Below are positions 1 through 12,500 of a stretch of 64,000 nt of DNA, one piece after another. The first letter of the stretch is position 1. Each line of letters opens with the position of its first letter. Source of the stretch: Trichopria drosophilae (taxonomy: Eukaryota; Arthropoda; Insecta; Hymenoptera; Diapriidae); the NCBI GenBank assembly GCA_030407085.1, contig CM059587.1, positions 23,905,001-23,969,000 of the forward strand, in the 5' to 3' direction. A program made the position numbers and the translations under genes. A model generated the notes under the pieces. That model was not told the DNA's origin and did no database searches. It worked only from the letters and a program-made list of their open reading frames with translations.

Positions 1-618
1 ATGCGGCATTTCAATTTATAAAAAAGAATTATTTTCTATTCAAATACATGCAAATAAGATGTAATAAGAAGCAGGTCTTGCCTAGTATTTATTGTTTATG
101 AAGAAATTGAACCATTTTAACATAATTTCCTAATAAAAAATATGAGACTCTTTTAAATGAGCGGTTTTGAGTAGAGGTTAAAATTTCTATTTCTAGTATA
201 AAATAAGTTTTAAATGAAAGTTGGTGATTAAATAAACTAAATGAACACATAATTATAAACATTCGCGAATCGCCTACTAAAGAGATGGATAAACTCAAAT
301 AGTACGAAAGTAATATTATTACTTTCTTTACTCTTTACGAAAGTCATATAATATTAATTATTTCGAAATTAAAGCCTCGAACTGTAATGGTACTTTATGT
401 GATCATAGTTATATTAGTTTCTTTACAAACAAAGTAATGTAATAATACATAATGTCACAATAAATCACTTTCTCGCAAAAATTCTTGTCGAAACATTCCA
501 ATGCATAAGAGGAATTCTCTTGCACTTTTATAATGCCAAATTTCATTAGTTTTTATTTCCAAATATCTAATTTCAAGAATCGATTATTTTCTCATGTCTT
601 TTCGTTAAAATATAGGTA
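1..618. other. AT-rich non-coding DNA
   Basis: No coding frame, RNA gene or clear repeat could be supported here. The sequence is low-complexity AT-rich text, typical of insect intergenic or intronic DNA. Confidence 0.6.
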
Positions 619-785
619 AGGGGTCGTGCATATTCTACGTAGCCTATTTTCTGGAATTTTTGACCCCCGCCCACCTCTGTAGCCCATTTTATCCATGTTC
701 TATATGCAGTTTCTATAGTCCGTAGTTCCTGGCTTACCCCCTCCCCCCACCCTCAATATAATCACGTAGTGTATGGACGACCCCT
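619..785. mobile_element. Short inverted-repeat element (MITE), AGGGGTCGT ends
   Basis: The left end (619-627) reads AGGGGTCGT followed by a degenerate CATA..CTACGTA. The right end (772-786) is its reverse complement (TATGGACGACCCCTG, preceded by CACGTAG). The roughly 167-bp interior has no coding capacity and contains the C-rich strings GACCCCCGCCCACC and CCCCCTCCCCCCACC. From memory, GGGGTCGTCCATA ends with such interiors occur in short non-autonomous elements of many invertebrates; I cannot name the transposase family. No target-site duplication was settled. Confidence 0.6.
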
Positions 786-2487
786 GAGGTACAATTGGCC
801 ATATATTAGGCACGTGTTTTTTCAACCCGTAATCCCATATGACAGATACATAACAATTTGATCATTGATTGGTGCTTGATAATAGATCAAAGTTACGGGT
901 ATTTTCAGATTTTTCCTATTTCCTATAGAATATATGTTTTTTGGAAATTTTGTCGATCCCGATGGTAATTTTCGGAATAAATTGGAGAATGATAAAATTA
1001 CCAGTTTTTCCGATAAAAAATGAAATTCTCAGAATTTTGATTATTCAATCAGTAAAAAATTATAGAAAATCCAGTAATTTTAACTATAATTAGTGGCAAT
1101 TTTCTCCATTCTACAAGCCTGACCCAAAATTAACACCTAGAATAGTAAAATTTCCCAAGAAAAATGTCTATTACTTAAGTAGTAAAGATTACAAACAAAA
1201 ATTCTGTAATTTTTCCCAGAATTAATGTCCATTTTCTCCATTCTACAAGCCTATAAAAAAATTACCATCTGAAATGGAAAAATCTACAAGAAAATTTGTC
1301 TACGTTCTCAAATTAGTAACCTATAACATGTATTTATATATATTTTATTCTCATCAGTTTTATCGCAGAATATGTGATGGATTAGAAGAAAATCATTTTC
1401 AAAAACCAACCTGACTTTGAAAAATTTTGTGAAATAAAAAAAAATTAAACCTTGTATAATTGGTGATTTTCTATCTACAAATTATATACATTCAGTGTTA
1501 ACGTAACTAGGTTGTTGATTGTATAAAGTCAACATTGATACAACCGAGATAGCGAAATTGGTCGAAATTACATTCCATTCCACTTTAGAAAAGGGTCGAA
1601 TTACTGGCAGTCGTAACTTGATTAACGTTGAATCTACTTCAATTTCAAGTGTATGAGGGGAATTAAAATACAGTCAAATTCAAGCCGAAATTAGGTGATG
1701 GATGACATTTGAACTAATACACAGTCCGATTTTGTACAATGGATCTGGCCATCTAGCCTGTAGATTACAAGCACTTGTGTTTTTGCATATTAATGTCATG
1801 TGGTATTATGCAATATTCTAAAGCGTCCATCGAATTGGATCGAATCGAACTCAACAATAGATAACAAGTGATATTTCTCGTTTTTTGATCGGCATATGAT
1901 GCTACCTTATAAAAAAGTAACGCCACTCGAAATCCGAAACATTTAACACATTATTAATTTATTTTTAAAAAATGTTTTATTTTGTGTTTATTATTATAGC
2001 GTGTTTTTTTTAATTCTTGTAATAGAGCTGAAAAAATATAAGTTATTTTTATTATTTAAACGCAAACACTTGTAGGGTATCCGTTTTGCTGTTTCGGGTC
2101 TGAAAAATAATATAAATTTGTTGATTGAAATGATGCCCGATAAAAATTTTTACAATATTTTATAATATAAATAAAAAATATTTCTCTTCTGACAAAAAAG
2201 ATCTTCATGTGGTTTTAACGTACTTCGTATATTGAATTTGGCCGGCTACAAAAATTAATAAATTATTATTGGGAATGTAATGTTTTCTGACTTATTAAAC
2301 GGACAGTAGAAGTAAAAACGACGTTCAAGATTCCGGCAGATAATAGTAAAGACGATAATTATTGCAGTCCAAAACTTAACGAGAATACAAAAAAATATGT
2401 AAATTATAGTACCAATACCAGAAAAAATATAATAAGTATAACAGCAATGGGAGAATTTGTTAATGCAGACTTCATGATAGATTTCAA
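786..2487. other. AT-rich non-coding DNA with a short direct repeat
   Basis: No gene is supported. A 22-bp phrase ending TCCATTCTACAAGCCT occurs at 1099-1120 and again, identically, at 1231-1252. Both copies sit in similar text rich in AATTTT and CCAG, so this may be an old duplicated repeat. Confidence 0.5.
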
Positions 2488-2798
2488 CACGGAGAAAAAT
2501 AATCAGCAAAATCAGCCGAAAAATCCACAGATTCTACCAATTTTATCCTATAGGGACAGCTGTTGGAATTCTGTAGGGATAGCCGATAATTTCAGCTATA
2601 TTTACTGAAAAAGTCCGAAAATTTAACAGAACAAATCTGCTAATGTAGCGGAAATTTAGAGCTAAGCGCGAATTGAGTAGGGTTAAGACTACATTAGCGG
2701 AATCAAAACAGCTAAAATTCCATATATTTTCGGCAATTCCAACCGAAAATTTTAGCTGATATGAATCAGCTAATCCAGCGGAGTCATTTTTCTCCGTG
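2488..2798. mobile_element. Non-autonomous element with CACGGAGAAAAAT ends
   Basis: The left end is CACGGAGAAAAATAA (2488-2502). The right end is the reverse complement of CACGGAGAAAAATGA (2784-2798), so 14 of 15 terminal bases match. The 311-bp interior repeats related words in both orientations (CAGCTAAT, TAGCGGAA, AGCCGAAAAT). Open frames across it carry no recognisable protein. Ends starting CACrGA(g)AAAAAT recur at 27.0, 34.0 and 49.7 kb, suggesting one superfamily. A target-site duplication was not identified. Confidence 0.55.
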
Positions 2799-3157
2799 AA
2801 TAAACAATTTATATTTGGCAGGCTTACGTTCTGCAGCAGCGACGGATGATAAGTAGCATTCTTTAAACATTTCACCTATATTAAAACGTTTAAAGACCGA
2901 ATTACCATCCGTGACTACTTCAAGCCATACACCCACCAAATTTAAATTGTTTCATGTAGGTTATATTATTTAACACCTGCTTCGTTCACTTTTTATATTA
3001 TTTGGGCAGTTTTGTGTTTGGTTTGGTACTGATGACTAAAATTAGTGCTGATCAGATTTATACACGGATTGAAATATTTGCTAACCATTACTATCGATAT
3101 GTTTTAAATAGAGAGATATGCACAAATAATTGTCATTACTATATTAGATATTATACC
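2799..3157. other. Non-coding spacer
   Basis: No gene seen. The phrase ATGTAGGTTATATTATTTAA near 2955 has a close relative (ATGTAGGTTATGTTATTTAA) near 26306, suggesting a dispersed ancient repeat. Confidence 0.4.
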
Positions 3158-3899
3158 TTTTTGATGCAGTAGACGTAAAATGCTTATTTCACGCCTTCTG
3201 GGACGTAAATAGTAGTTTTCGATACAAGTGCGTATGCGTAAAGAACTTTACACATACACACGTGTGCCGAAATATTGTTTACGTACGGCTTTTCCGTGCG
3301 TAAAGTATAATCGAGTGCGTAAAGTTTACTTTACGCACGAGTTTACTTTACGCACCGAAAAGACGTACATAAATAAATTTATAATAAATAAATAAGTAAA
3401 CTTTACGCACTCGATTATACTTTACGCACGGAAAAGCCGTACGTAAACAATATTTCGGCACACGTGTGTATGTGTAAAGTTCTTTACGCATACGCACTTG
3501 TATCGAAAACTACTATTTCATAATTGCTTGCGGAAACTTCGTCTGTAAAGTACTTTTGATGCCTATCTGTCGCGCCTCAAGTAAACTTTTACGCACTCCG
3601 GACGACGATCTTCGAAAAGTGATCGGTCATGCGTAAAGTTTACCTTACGCACTCAAGCAAGCATCAAAACTTTCCACGCTCTCTTTACGCACGCAATTAC
3701 AAAAAATAGGATACCTAACATGAGTGTAAAGTATATGCTTTCGTACACCCGCACGGGAACTTTACACATGACTCGGCATAAAAGTATACTTTACACCCTT
3801 GTTAGGTAATGTTCTATTACATCCACGAAGGCGTGAAATTGGCATTTTAGGCCTGCAAATCGAGGCGCAAAAATATTTTACGCCTACTGCATCAAAAAA
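3158..3899. mobile_element. Nested palindromic element, TTTTTGATGCAGTAG ends
   Basis: The 742-bp element starts TTTTTGATGCAGTAGACGTAAAA. It ends with the reverse complement of TTTTTGATGCAGTAGGCGTAAAA. The two subterminal arms also share a TTTCACGCCTTC segment (about 3188-3199, and inverted near 3825-3836). Inside lies a separate perfect palindrome (3207-3518). The interior from 3519 to 3820 continues with many GCGTAAAGT/ACTTTACGC words. There is no coding frame. A degenerate relative lies at 32590-32812. The layout fits a foldback or MITE-like non-autonomous DNA element; the superfamily is unknown. Confidence 0.7.
3207..3518. repeat. Perfect 125-bp inverted repeat with 62-bp loop
   Basis: Arms 3207-3331 and 3394-3518 are exact reverse complements by direct reading, and the spacer is 3332-3393. 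The arms contain the word GTGCGTAAAGT several times, so smaller hairpins nest within the large one. A perfect arm match in an otherwise decayed region implies recent formation or repair by gene conversion. If transcribed, it would give a long double-stranded hairpin. Confidence 0.9.
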
Positions 3900-4015
3900 T
3901 AATGTTTGAATCTCGGGCGTATAATTTTCGCCATCATGAACCTCGGGCTGGCTTCGCCGTCCGTCGCGTTCTGTAAACGAGGCGTAAAATCCCATTTTAC
4001 GCCCTTGACATAAAA
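3900..4015. repeat. Adjoining repeat with GGCGTAAAAT palindrome
   Basis: This block continues the vocabulary of the preceding element: CGGGCGTATAATT, then GGCGTAAAATccc followed by ATTTTACGCC (about 3981-4003), a perfect 10-bp inverted repeat. It is probably a fragment of a second copy of the same element family. Confidence 0.5.
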
Positions 4016-4077
4016 ATAACTATACGATCTTCACATTTAGAATAAGTTATCTAATGCTATGCATGTGATTTATAATT

Positions 4078-4299
4078 AAAATTCAATGTGCTTTTAATAT
4101 ACTATATCACATGAAATTTTGCATCCAAAAATATCATTTATTTTTAATTTATCTGCTTAAAATTTTCTGCTCTTATATTTTCTTTAAATTTCATACACTT
4201 TTTTTTAATAATGCGATTGCACAGATAAATTAAAAATAAATGATATTCTTGGATGCAAAATTTCATGTCATATAGTATATTAAAAGCGCATTGAATTTT
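4078..4299. repeat. Inverted repeat, two 78-bp arms
   Basis: Arms 4078-4155 and 4222-4299 are reverse complements with about 3 mismatches in 78 positions, separated by a 66-bp AT-rich loop. The arms hold the phrases AATATACTATAT and GAAATTTTGCATCCAA. It has no coding content and is either a MITE or a simple hairpin. It lies directly beyond the GCGTAAAGT palindromes but shares no vocabulary with them. Confidence 0.8.
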
Positions 4300-6274
4300 A
4301 TGATATTTTTAAAGTGTAACGTTAAACGTAACAAGTGTTGAACACGCTTTCGAATGTTCTTTAAAGCATTTATTTCTCTCAATGCACATCAGTTGCAATT
4401 CCACAAAATAAACGAAACAAATCGTTAATAGCTTTTTTAAGTGCACGTTTTGCTGAACAATATTTAGTACGTGTGAATCGATCCTGTTGATTTTCGGCAC
4501 CAGCACTTTGTAGCGTGCCTGCAATGTTGCCTCTCTTGTAAAAGCCTGCCAATACCGGTGGCTTTTTTTTTTGTTCAACGTTGGTACGCGTGGTCCACGA
4601 AGAGTGTCGGATTGAGATAGGACTAAGACTACTTTGACGACAAAACGCCTCTTATCGCCTCAAGACGCCCCATCGCCTGTCGTATTTTATTTTCCGAATG
4701 TTCTTCCCGGAAGATACGGCGCTGCCTTCCACCTGCAGATACTATTAACCGCCAAAAAAACATTCGTGACGAGGCAATAACCGGGTTTAATCCGAGAAAT
4801 GTTAAAACCCAATGGTGAAAATGAAATGCGAAATGTGCGAAAATTGGAATGCTTATTAAGATATCAGAAAGTCTTCAATTTCACTGCTGAAAGCATGACA
4901 TTTGCGAGTGATATTTTTCGGCGAAACGTTTCTTGTGCCACCAGGCCAAGCGGCATTTGCGCGTGGTTCTGCCTCGAACTGCAAATTTATTACAAAGCTC
5001 CGACATTCTAGTAGAAAAAGCGCCTTATATGATTTTCATCGAGTTTTTATTCCAATGTTGGCGTCAAAGTTTTGACAAAATGCTAAGTAATGGCATTTTT
5101 ATCATGGAGTGATATTTAATAACAAAACTCAAATTAAAAATTTTAATCAAACAGTTTGGAATTATAAAAAACAAATACGTTGCACATGAGACAAGAGATG
5201 AATTGTTTTATACAGTACAGAGGGCGAAAACAGTATACTCTAAGATTATGACTGTTGTGAGGGCGCACAAGAACGTCGTTTAACTTTGCACAAAATATTA
5301 TCGTGTTGCTCTAAAATTTATCCTTGAACGAATAAAACCAGGATATTCGAAATTTTGGCCGTACTTGACAGTAGGATGCAGTTTTCTAAAGGCGAAGTTT
5401 ATTTCTGCAACAAATGCGACATAACTTTCATTGATTGATGTGGAGCGCAACTGTATACGGTCGTGCGCACATAACGTCCGGCGTTCATTGCGAAAATATC
5501 CCGTGGTAAATGAAACGGACAAATTCCAGCGATATCCGATGCTCAATGCTAGAGTTTCTGGCACAATGGTGACGGGTTTCGGTCGCTACCGATGCTTCAC
5601 CGCATTTGCCGAAGTTTTCAAATACGTTTTTTACCATCCCGCATCTATTTCTTTTCTTGCTGATGTACTCCTGGCGAACACTCGACGTTCGATACATTAT
5701 TTCCGCTTTTCGCTGGCCAATTTAACACGGTAAACTAGTGACCGAGAGTAATTAGAGAGCGAAGTTTCGGGAAATTAATTAACCGAAAGTCGTTATTGTT
5801 TGAAAAGTTCCGTTTAATTAACTCGGATTAATAATAGAAGAGAATAGCAATGGAAATAAGACAGGAACATGAGTGGAAGGACAAAATTATATTGTTCGTA
5901 CATGGAAACTTTCCCTTATTTACAAACGTTTTACAGGGATACCCAGGACTGGCATAGACCGATTTTTAGTTGTAACAAACATTCTCCAATGTATGCAATC
6001 GATATGATGGATCGTAATAAACTATCCGAGATGAACAATCACGGAAGTTTCCGAACATTTCTCGCCCCGTTCATCGGGTGATTCTGTCGAGTGTTTTTAA
6101 AATCACTAATAATAATCCCACTAATAATCACTTTTTCTCCATTTTATCATTTTTTCTCTGTGCTGGTAAGTAACATAGTATTGCAAAAAAGTATTCAGCT
6201 GATATTTTACTACTACAGTTGGAATTATTACTGCTAATAATAAAAATTGCGTATAAGATACACTTCTTTAAATG
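4300..6274. other. Non-coding, with a GC-richer patch at 5230-5740
   Basis: No gene is supported. The patch around 5230-5740 has balanced base composition and therefore open frames on both strands (about 100 aa on plus, 88 aa on minus). None has a recognisable domain, and they overlap one another, as expected by chance. It could be a conserved non-coding block or an untranslated exon; nothing in the sequence decides this. Confidence 0.4.
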
Positions 6275-6676
6275 CACTGAGAAAAGTGTATTTTATCAGT
6301 TACTATCCCTTGGCTTTTAAAAAGTGTATTACAACCCTTAAAAGAAATATTATAACTAGTAAAATTCTCCGTCTTTCAGCATTTGTTTTTGACAGGTTAT
6401 ACGAAACTGTATTAAACTCTCCTATTTTAAAAGAATGTTTTATTATGACTAAAAGAAGGCATTTTTAATATTTTAATTTGCTAGATAAATTTCCATAAAC
6501 AAAAATTGCTTTTAGTTAAAGAGAAAAGGCTAAAATAAACTGACATATTCATTAGAATAATCTAAACTCTTCGTCTTTTAACAGGTAATACAAAGATGGC
6601 AATCCCTATGCGTAAAATACTATCTTTTACGGGGCATAAGAATTCTAATACTGGGTAAAAAACACTTTTCTCAGTG
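6275..6676. mobile_element. 402-bp inverted-repeat element, CACTGAGAAAAGTG ends
   Basis: The left end is CACTGAGAAAAGTGTATTTT (6275-6294). The right end is the reverse complement of CACTGAGAAAAGTGTTTTTT (6657-6676). The interior repeats AAAAGtGTATT and CTCTTCGTCTTTTAACAGGT-like words, for example near 6368 and 6571. A 73-aa open frame across it has no protein signature. The target-site duplication is unclear. CACTG ends occur in several cut-and-paste superfamilies, so I leave the family open. Confidence 0.65.
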
Positions 6677-6799
6677 TGGAGTTTTTAGTATCCAGCGAAA
6701 CAAAAACCAACTAATATTACTGGAATAATTACTGCAAACCAAGAAAAATGTACTTTAAATTAAGGACAATTTACATGCGAAGAAAGAAAAGTTATTCTT

Positions 6800-7200
6800 T
6801 TGTACGGAACATTTTACTCCAACCGTCTGTGTCGCTTTGGTGCGCTGCTTGTTCGCTGGACTACATACCGGGGTTTAGTCCCAATTAACACATGCACATT
6901 CAATGTACGTCAACAGCACCAACGCCGTACGTCTATAGGACGTCCAGAATTCGTACCTCTGAAGTCCATAATACGTCCATATTATGTCCAAGCGATACTG
7001 ATGTGTATGTTCATTGGACGTCCATTTTAGAACGGGACCAAATTTGGCCGTACAATGGACAGAATGCGGATTTTAAATGGATAAAAAAAGGTTCCAAAGG
7101 ATAGACACTAGATATCCAGAACATTCTTGGACATTCAATAATGACGTATAAGGGACCAAGTTGAGTTTAGGTACATCGGACGTACAATGGACGAATATTG
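6800..7200. repeat. Block of repeated GGACGTCC / CGTACAATGGAC words
   Basis: The palindromic word GGACGTCC occurs near 6938 and 7017. Half-words (TACGTCCAT, ACAATGGAC, ATCGGACGTACAATGGACG) recur through about 400 bp, together with AGGGACCAA/GGGACCAAA. Overlapping plus-strand frames are by-products of the repeated text. It is likely a decayed non-autonomous element; its exact ends were not found. Confidence 0.5.
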
Positions 7201-9299
7201 GAACTACATTTGTCATAAAAAATAAAAAATGAGATGAATTCATTCAGGTCAATTTATTAAATTCTTATATTAATTATGTACTATAAGTATATTTAAACAT
7301 ATTTTCAATTTTTAACGGTCGCAATAAATTATTCTATTCGTAGTCATCGACCCCGAAAACCATTGGCAAGCAAATTTCGTTTGATTATATTACTTGCTCA
7401 CAGTTCCGATTATTTAATTTGGATATAATAAAACAAGTTTAATGCTGAGGGATTTTGACAATAAATTATGGGCAATATACATATACTACTCCGATGAATT
7501 AGACCCATATTCTATGATTTTTTAAATTGTTATATTTTATAAATCACATTTTTTTTGTCATAGGTTTTAATATTTACGATTATGCATCAGTTGTCAAAAC
7601 AGTTGTAACAAACAATACAATTACAGAGAGACTGTTTATAGTGATCTAAAGATAGTGCACGAAGTTTTAACGTATTTTGTCTTCCAAACAACGGATAGGA
7701 CAATCAACATTGACAAACGTACATATTGAAGCCGTCATCCTGAACAAAAAATTGCGATTATTTTCAAAAAACATTAGTAAAAAAATAAAAGAATACCTTT
7801 GCAAACTTATGTAAAAAGTAAGCTAATTTCAATAAAGCACGAAATGTCGTTTTGTCATGTATTTATCAAGGTGGCGGTCAATATGTTGTCCAGCGTCAAA
7901 TTCTATCATCATATTCGTATCAGAAAACTAAATACATAGAAAAGAACTATACTGAAGGTATACCATGTACAGGTTGAAATACGACTAGTCCCAACTCATT
8001 TTTTTAGAGAACTTGAGGTAAGTTTATATGTTATTTAAAAGTTTTTTTTCGGAAGAAATTAAAAAAAATTCACAAAATTGCGACGTACATACAAGTTTTT
8101 TCAGGATTCGTACCTTTAATATGTCCGACCGACAAATTGTATTATCATATTCGTAATCAGGAGGCAGAAATGTGACAAACAGCCTTGCTTGGTCAAATAA
8201 CATTTTTGTTTGACGTGACGTAATTGTTGTACAGTTTTACCTGCGACATTGTATTTGATGAATTTAAAATTCATAAATTTAGAATTTGTAGATTATATTA
8301 TACGTACAATGCAGATGTACGTAAAAAAATCAGAGATATTCATTCGCGGCACAATACGGATCATGCGTGAAACCATTTCTGTAATCGAAAGTAGTCGAAT
8401 TTTGGGACAGTTTATACCAGTACTGCCGTGCGGATTAGTTTCTCTGGAGACAAAATGTGACAAATAAAGCATATAACGTCAGAAAATCGCCAATGCTAGC
8501 TTTCTGGGGGGTAATAACATAAATTCCTAATAATAAACGATTGCATTAAAAATGGAGGTAATGATGCACTAAAATACAGTTGGAATTAAAAATACCCGTA
8601 TTTTCCGTTAAATATTTCAGGTTGTGAATTAATATTATCCTAATAATACCGGAACTGAGCTGATTCTATTTTAAATGGAAGTCAGATTTAACGTTTTTTA
8701 TGAAAGTACGACAAACTTGAGGAAATGGATTAAAAATAAATGAAAAATTTGTGAAAATGTAAATATTAATTTTATTCTCAGGAATAAATTCGTTTCACTG
8801 AAAGTTGACTTGTACATTCATAAAAACCGCATGAAAATCTTCTAAATTAGATTTCGAAAATAAGAACATTGTCTGTGATAAGGTAATCATTTATGTATCA
8901 AAATATAAATGAGAAATTACTGAAACTATTATTCAATATCCGGGTCTGTAAAAGCCTTCCTAATCAGTATACGAGATCCCACGAGGGGTGCAAAAAAAGA
9001 TGATCTAGAAAAGGGAATTTTGCAGAAAAGAGTTATTGTTATTTTTTAAAATTGTAGTTCAATGAGGGTAATTCTCCCCCCTTTTATCGAACGAAAATGT
9101 ATAATATTTTCGAATATTTTAACAAATGTTATGCTTCAATAATTCCGGTGGAAATTTTAAATCTATGTCTTATAAAATAATGAAGTTATGGCCGAGATGT
9201 AAGAATAAATATTTTATAATTTTGCATGATTCAGATAATTATTTACAATTTTTTCTACTTAGTTGACCACATGTAATTTACCTATTTTGATAGCTTTGT
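7201..9299. other. AT-rich DNA with an old dispersed phrase
   Basis: No gene is supported. Two related phrases, about CAAATTcTATcATCATATTCGTA, occur near 7897 and 8135; a third relative (GTTCGTAATCAG) lies near 63893. They look like remnants of one old repeat. The rest is AT-rich text. Confidence 0.4.
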
Positions 9300-9303
9300 T
9301 TAA

Positions 9304-9576
9304 CCCTTCGCCGTGAGGAGAAAAGTCTGAAATATGGGTCAAAAATGTTAAGAATTTTTTAAACTATCAAAACTTGTGGGATTGGTTAAAAATTTCTAAT
9401 TGTTGGCATTTTTTAAAATTTGGTACGATATTGAAATTCCTGTTGGCTAAAACTAAAATTTGTCCTCGGAATACTGAAGAAAGACTTCGAAAACTTTATA
9501 GCGTGAAGTTATACTGAAGCTTTCATTACTAAAGTAATCGTTTAAATAAATGCAAAACTTAATGGACTCTTGGGGG
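9304..9576. mobile_element. Possible piggyBac-like MITE between TTAA sites
   Basis: TTAA at 9300-9303 is followed by CCCTTCGCCGTGAGG. TTAA at 9577-9580 is preceded by CTTGGGGG, so both ends have the TTAA-CCC...GGG-TTAA form known for piggyBac-family insertions. The interior includes ATGGGTCAAAAATG, a phrase resembling GGTCAAAAATGACC text common in such elements. The terminal match is short and the inner arms do not pair well, so this is a tentative call. Confidence 0.35.
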
Positions 9577-9580
9577 TTAA

Positions 9581-12500
9581 TGCATTAAGAATAATCAGTT
9601 TGTGTCGATTTGTAAATCAGATCATCATATGTGAGCTCTTTGAGTACCGAAATGTTAATATGCAATTAAAAATATAATTCTTATGTTATACATATTTCAT
9701 GAAGTATAAAACAAAATAAAACATTACCATCCAGTAGCCGTACAAAAAATTATAGAAATAATCGAAAATACAATCTTCATAAAATTGATGTTTATTAGTA
9801 AATGACGATTTTTTAAATCAATAGAAAAACTAAGATTATTTTTAGTTTTTAAATCTAATAATGAGGATCAAAGCTAGGAAAAGAAAGAGAAATCTCTAAA
9901 TTGGAAACAATGAAACTTTCTGTGAAACAGTGAAAAAGGGACCGTAGATACTTAAATAACATTCGTAAGAATTTTAAAACAATTGGTAAATAATACAAAG
10001 ACAATTTTAAAAGATTTCCATACATTTTTCAACTAAGCCACTCTTATACTATATTGAACATCCTCCTATGAAATAGAGTAAAAACTGGGATTATGGACTA
10101 GCATTTTAAATGTTTACAAGAGTAAACACAGAGAAAGGAGAACTATTTTCATTCAATAATAAAATGAAACAGACAAGGAGTGAAGTGTATGTCAAGAGTC
10201 GCAAAAGATACAAATGAGCGACGCCGAAGAGAAACAGCACCAAATTCTGAAAATGGTGGTGAAATAAACGGTTCAAAGGAATAAAGGGAGCGCAAGAGCT
10301 AAATTATCAAACAAGGAAAGGAGCATCGTCGTATAACAGTAACATTCTGGAGGTGGGAATGAGCGAACGACACACTCGCTAACAGCAACAGGAACGATGG
10401 AGGAAACTCTAAAATCACTATCACATAGGGGAAAGGGACTGAAGTGGTATAATAAAGGAACACATACTTCAAAGTTTTCCATAAAAAGTCGAAATACAAC
10501 AAAAGACGAACAATAATGTCAAGTAGAGAAATATAGATTTAAATATACCAATTGTTTTTTACGTCATATTGCAACCATTATATTTGATATGTTTGTATTT
10601 TATGAAAAATAAATTTTGTTTCTAAATAAATCAGTAAATTCTGGTAACAACCGTAAATGTTATAAATTCTTTATTCGAACGCAGATCCCTAAAGAGATGG
10701 AGAATCTAGTATTCATGATATGTTATAACCTATTTTATTTGGTTTCCGAACATCCCAGCGCATCCTCCTACCATGTCTTCTTTCATATCGTCATCGGATG
10801 TAAATAATCACACAGCATGTTTACATTTTTTTGGACATATTATAAATATTACATTTCCATTTCCTCTAAAAGTCGTATATGACTCTCAAGTACCCTCTTC
10901 GTTGAACGTGTTGCAAGATTTCATCCTTGGAAATGGTATCGATCGACATTCTGCATTCAGACCTTTTCGTTGCCTACATGCATGGCCGCAATCCACTCGG
11001 CTCTCATCTGTTTTGTTCCTTGTGCCCAAAGTAAAAGACCTTTTTTAGGTCCCGGTGTTTTCGCAACAATATCGCCGAGGCTTTCGCCTACTCCCTGTTT
11101 CTATTAGCCTTGGACATGGGAGGTATTACTGGTGAGCTGAGGATGCGGGAATTTGTTTAATAAAATTCAAGGTAAAAAGAAGGCCGACTGAAAGTCGATA
11201 AGAAATCCCGACAGGTGCGCGAACTTCAAAGAATTTTCTTAAAGCTCCGAGTGCACTCGATTGTTCCTCTTACATCATATTAACATCCCTTTTGTTCCTT
11301 TTCGCCCGCACCTGAAATCCGGGTTCTGGTTATTTGCATCCCCTGTATACCTTAAACTAATATACGTGCCGGCTGCGCGCATTGGGTATGCCTTCAATTC
11401 TTTTTTACATTACCGCTTTTGTAGCTTGATTTTTGGCAACCAAGTTACTGTTTTAATTGTTCGCTCGATTTTTACTTTCAAAATAAAAAACTGGTTTAAT
11501 CCATTAATCTGAAACCACAAATATATTTTGTATTATATACCTTCTTTAAGTAACTTTTTCTGATTAGATGTCAGACTTATGCGGGAGATGGGAAATGTCT
11601 TTTTAAGCAACGGCCCTGATATTAATCCGGAATATAACATATATTAGAAGCCTCCATTATAGTAGAACCTCGTACTAGTGATAATGTTTAACTAAGTATT
11701 GTTAATGCTTCACTCTAACGCAGTACAATCCAAAAATAAATAAAAGTTTTCGGCATAACGGACGCAATATTTTTCAGTTTTGTTAAAATGAGGGAAATAG
11801 CGGTGTTGCGGAATATGAGTTTCCTCGTAGAGCGCTGGATGGCCCACCGATTCATAAAGTAGGACAGCATACTCAAGTTCTACTGTGCTAAAAAACACGT
11901 GTGAGTCTATATATTCGACTGAAATTTGCAAGAGAAGCAAAATTTGAGTTGTAATTCAGACTACACGCAGTTCTTAAGGTGGTCTCCTAGTATTGTTAGT
12001 AACCCTTGGGCGGGTATGCTAAAGTAGTTACGTAAGCGGACAAGACGGGCCCTTTAGGCCCGGTAGAAATTGGATTCTTTTTGCGCACTCATAAGAACGA
12101 AATATTTCCAGACTTGGTTTTCTCTGTATTATTTAATGAATTTTATAATATGGGATCTTAATAGCACAATACATGTGGTAATAAAAAAGTGATTAATAAA
12201 ATTAAATGGTTAAATTCTCAATTAAATAAATTTTAGATTAATTGTAAATAATCGAAAAAATAGAAACCATTCAGGTTATATGTTGTAGGATTCATTCATC
12301 GCCGTTTATGTAGCATACGTAACGGCAACAAATTTTAAATGCTCTCTCCAGACATTTCTCTGAAAGGTTGTGCAAACGTATGTAAACAAAATGTGCAGAT
12401 TTTAGAAGAAATATGTAACGCCGATGTATAAAAACATTTAATCTGCATTAACTTCTAGTATAAGCAATATCGTCTCCAATATTTATATGATTATGACAAT

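Noticed and set aside
10773..11512. Possible exons in short open frames
   Set aside because: There is no splice-site pairing, codon pattern or domain to support them.
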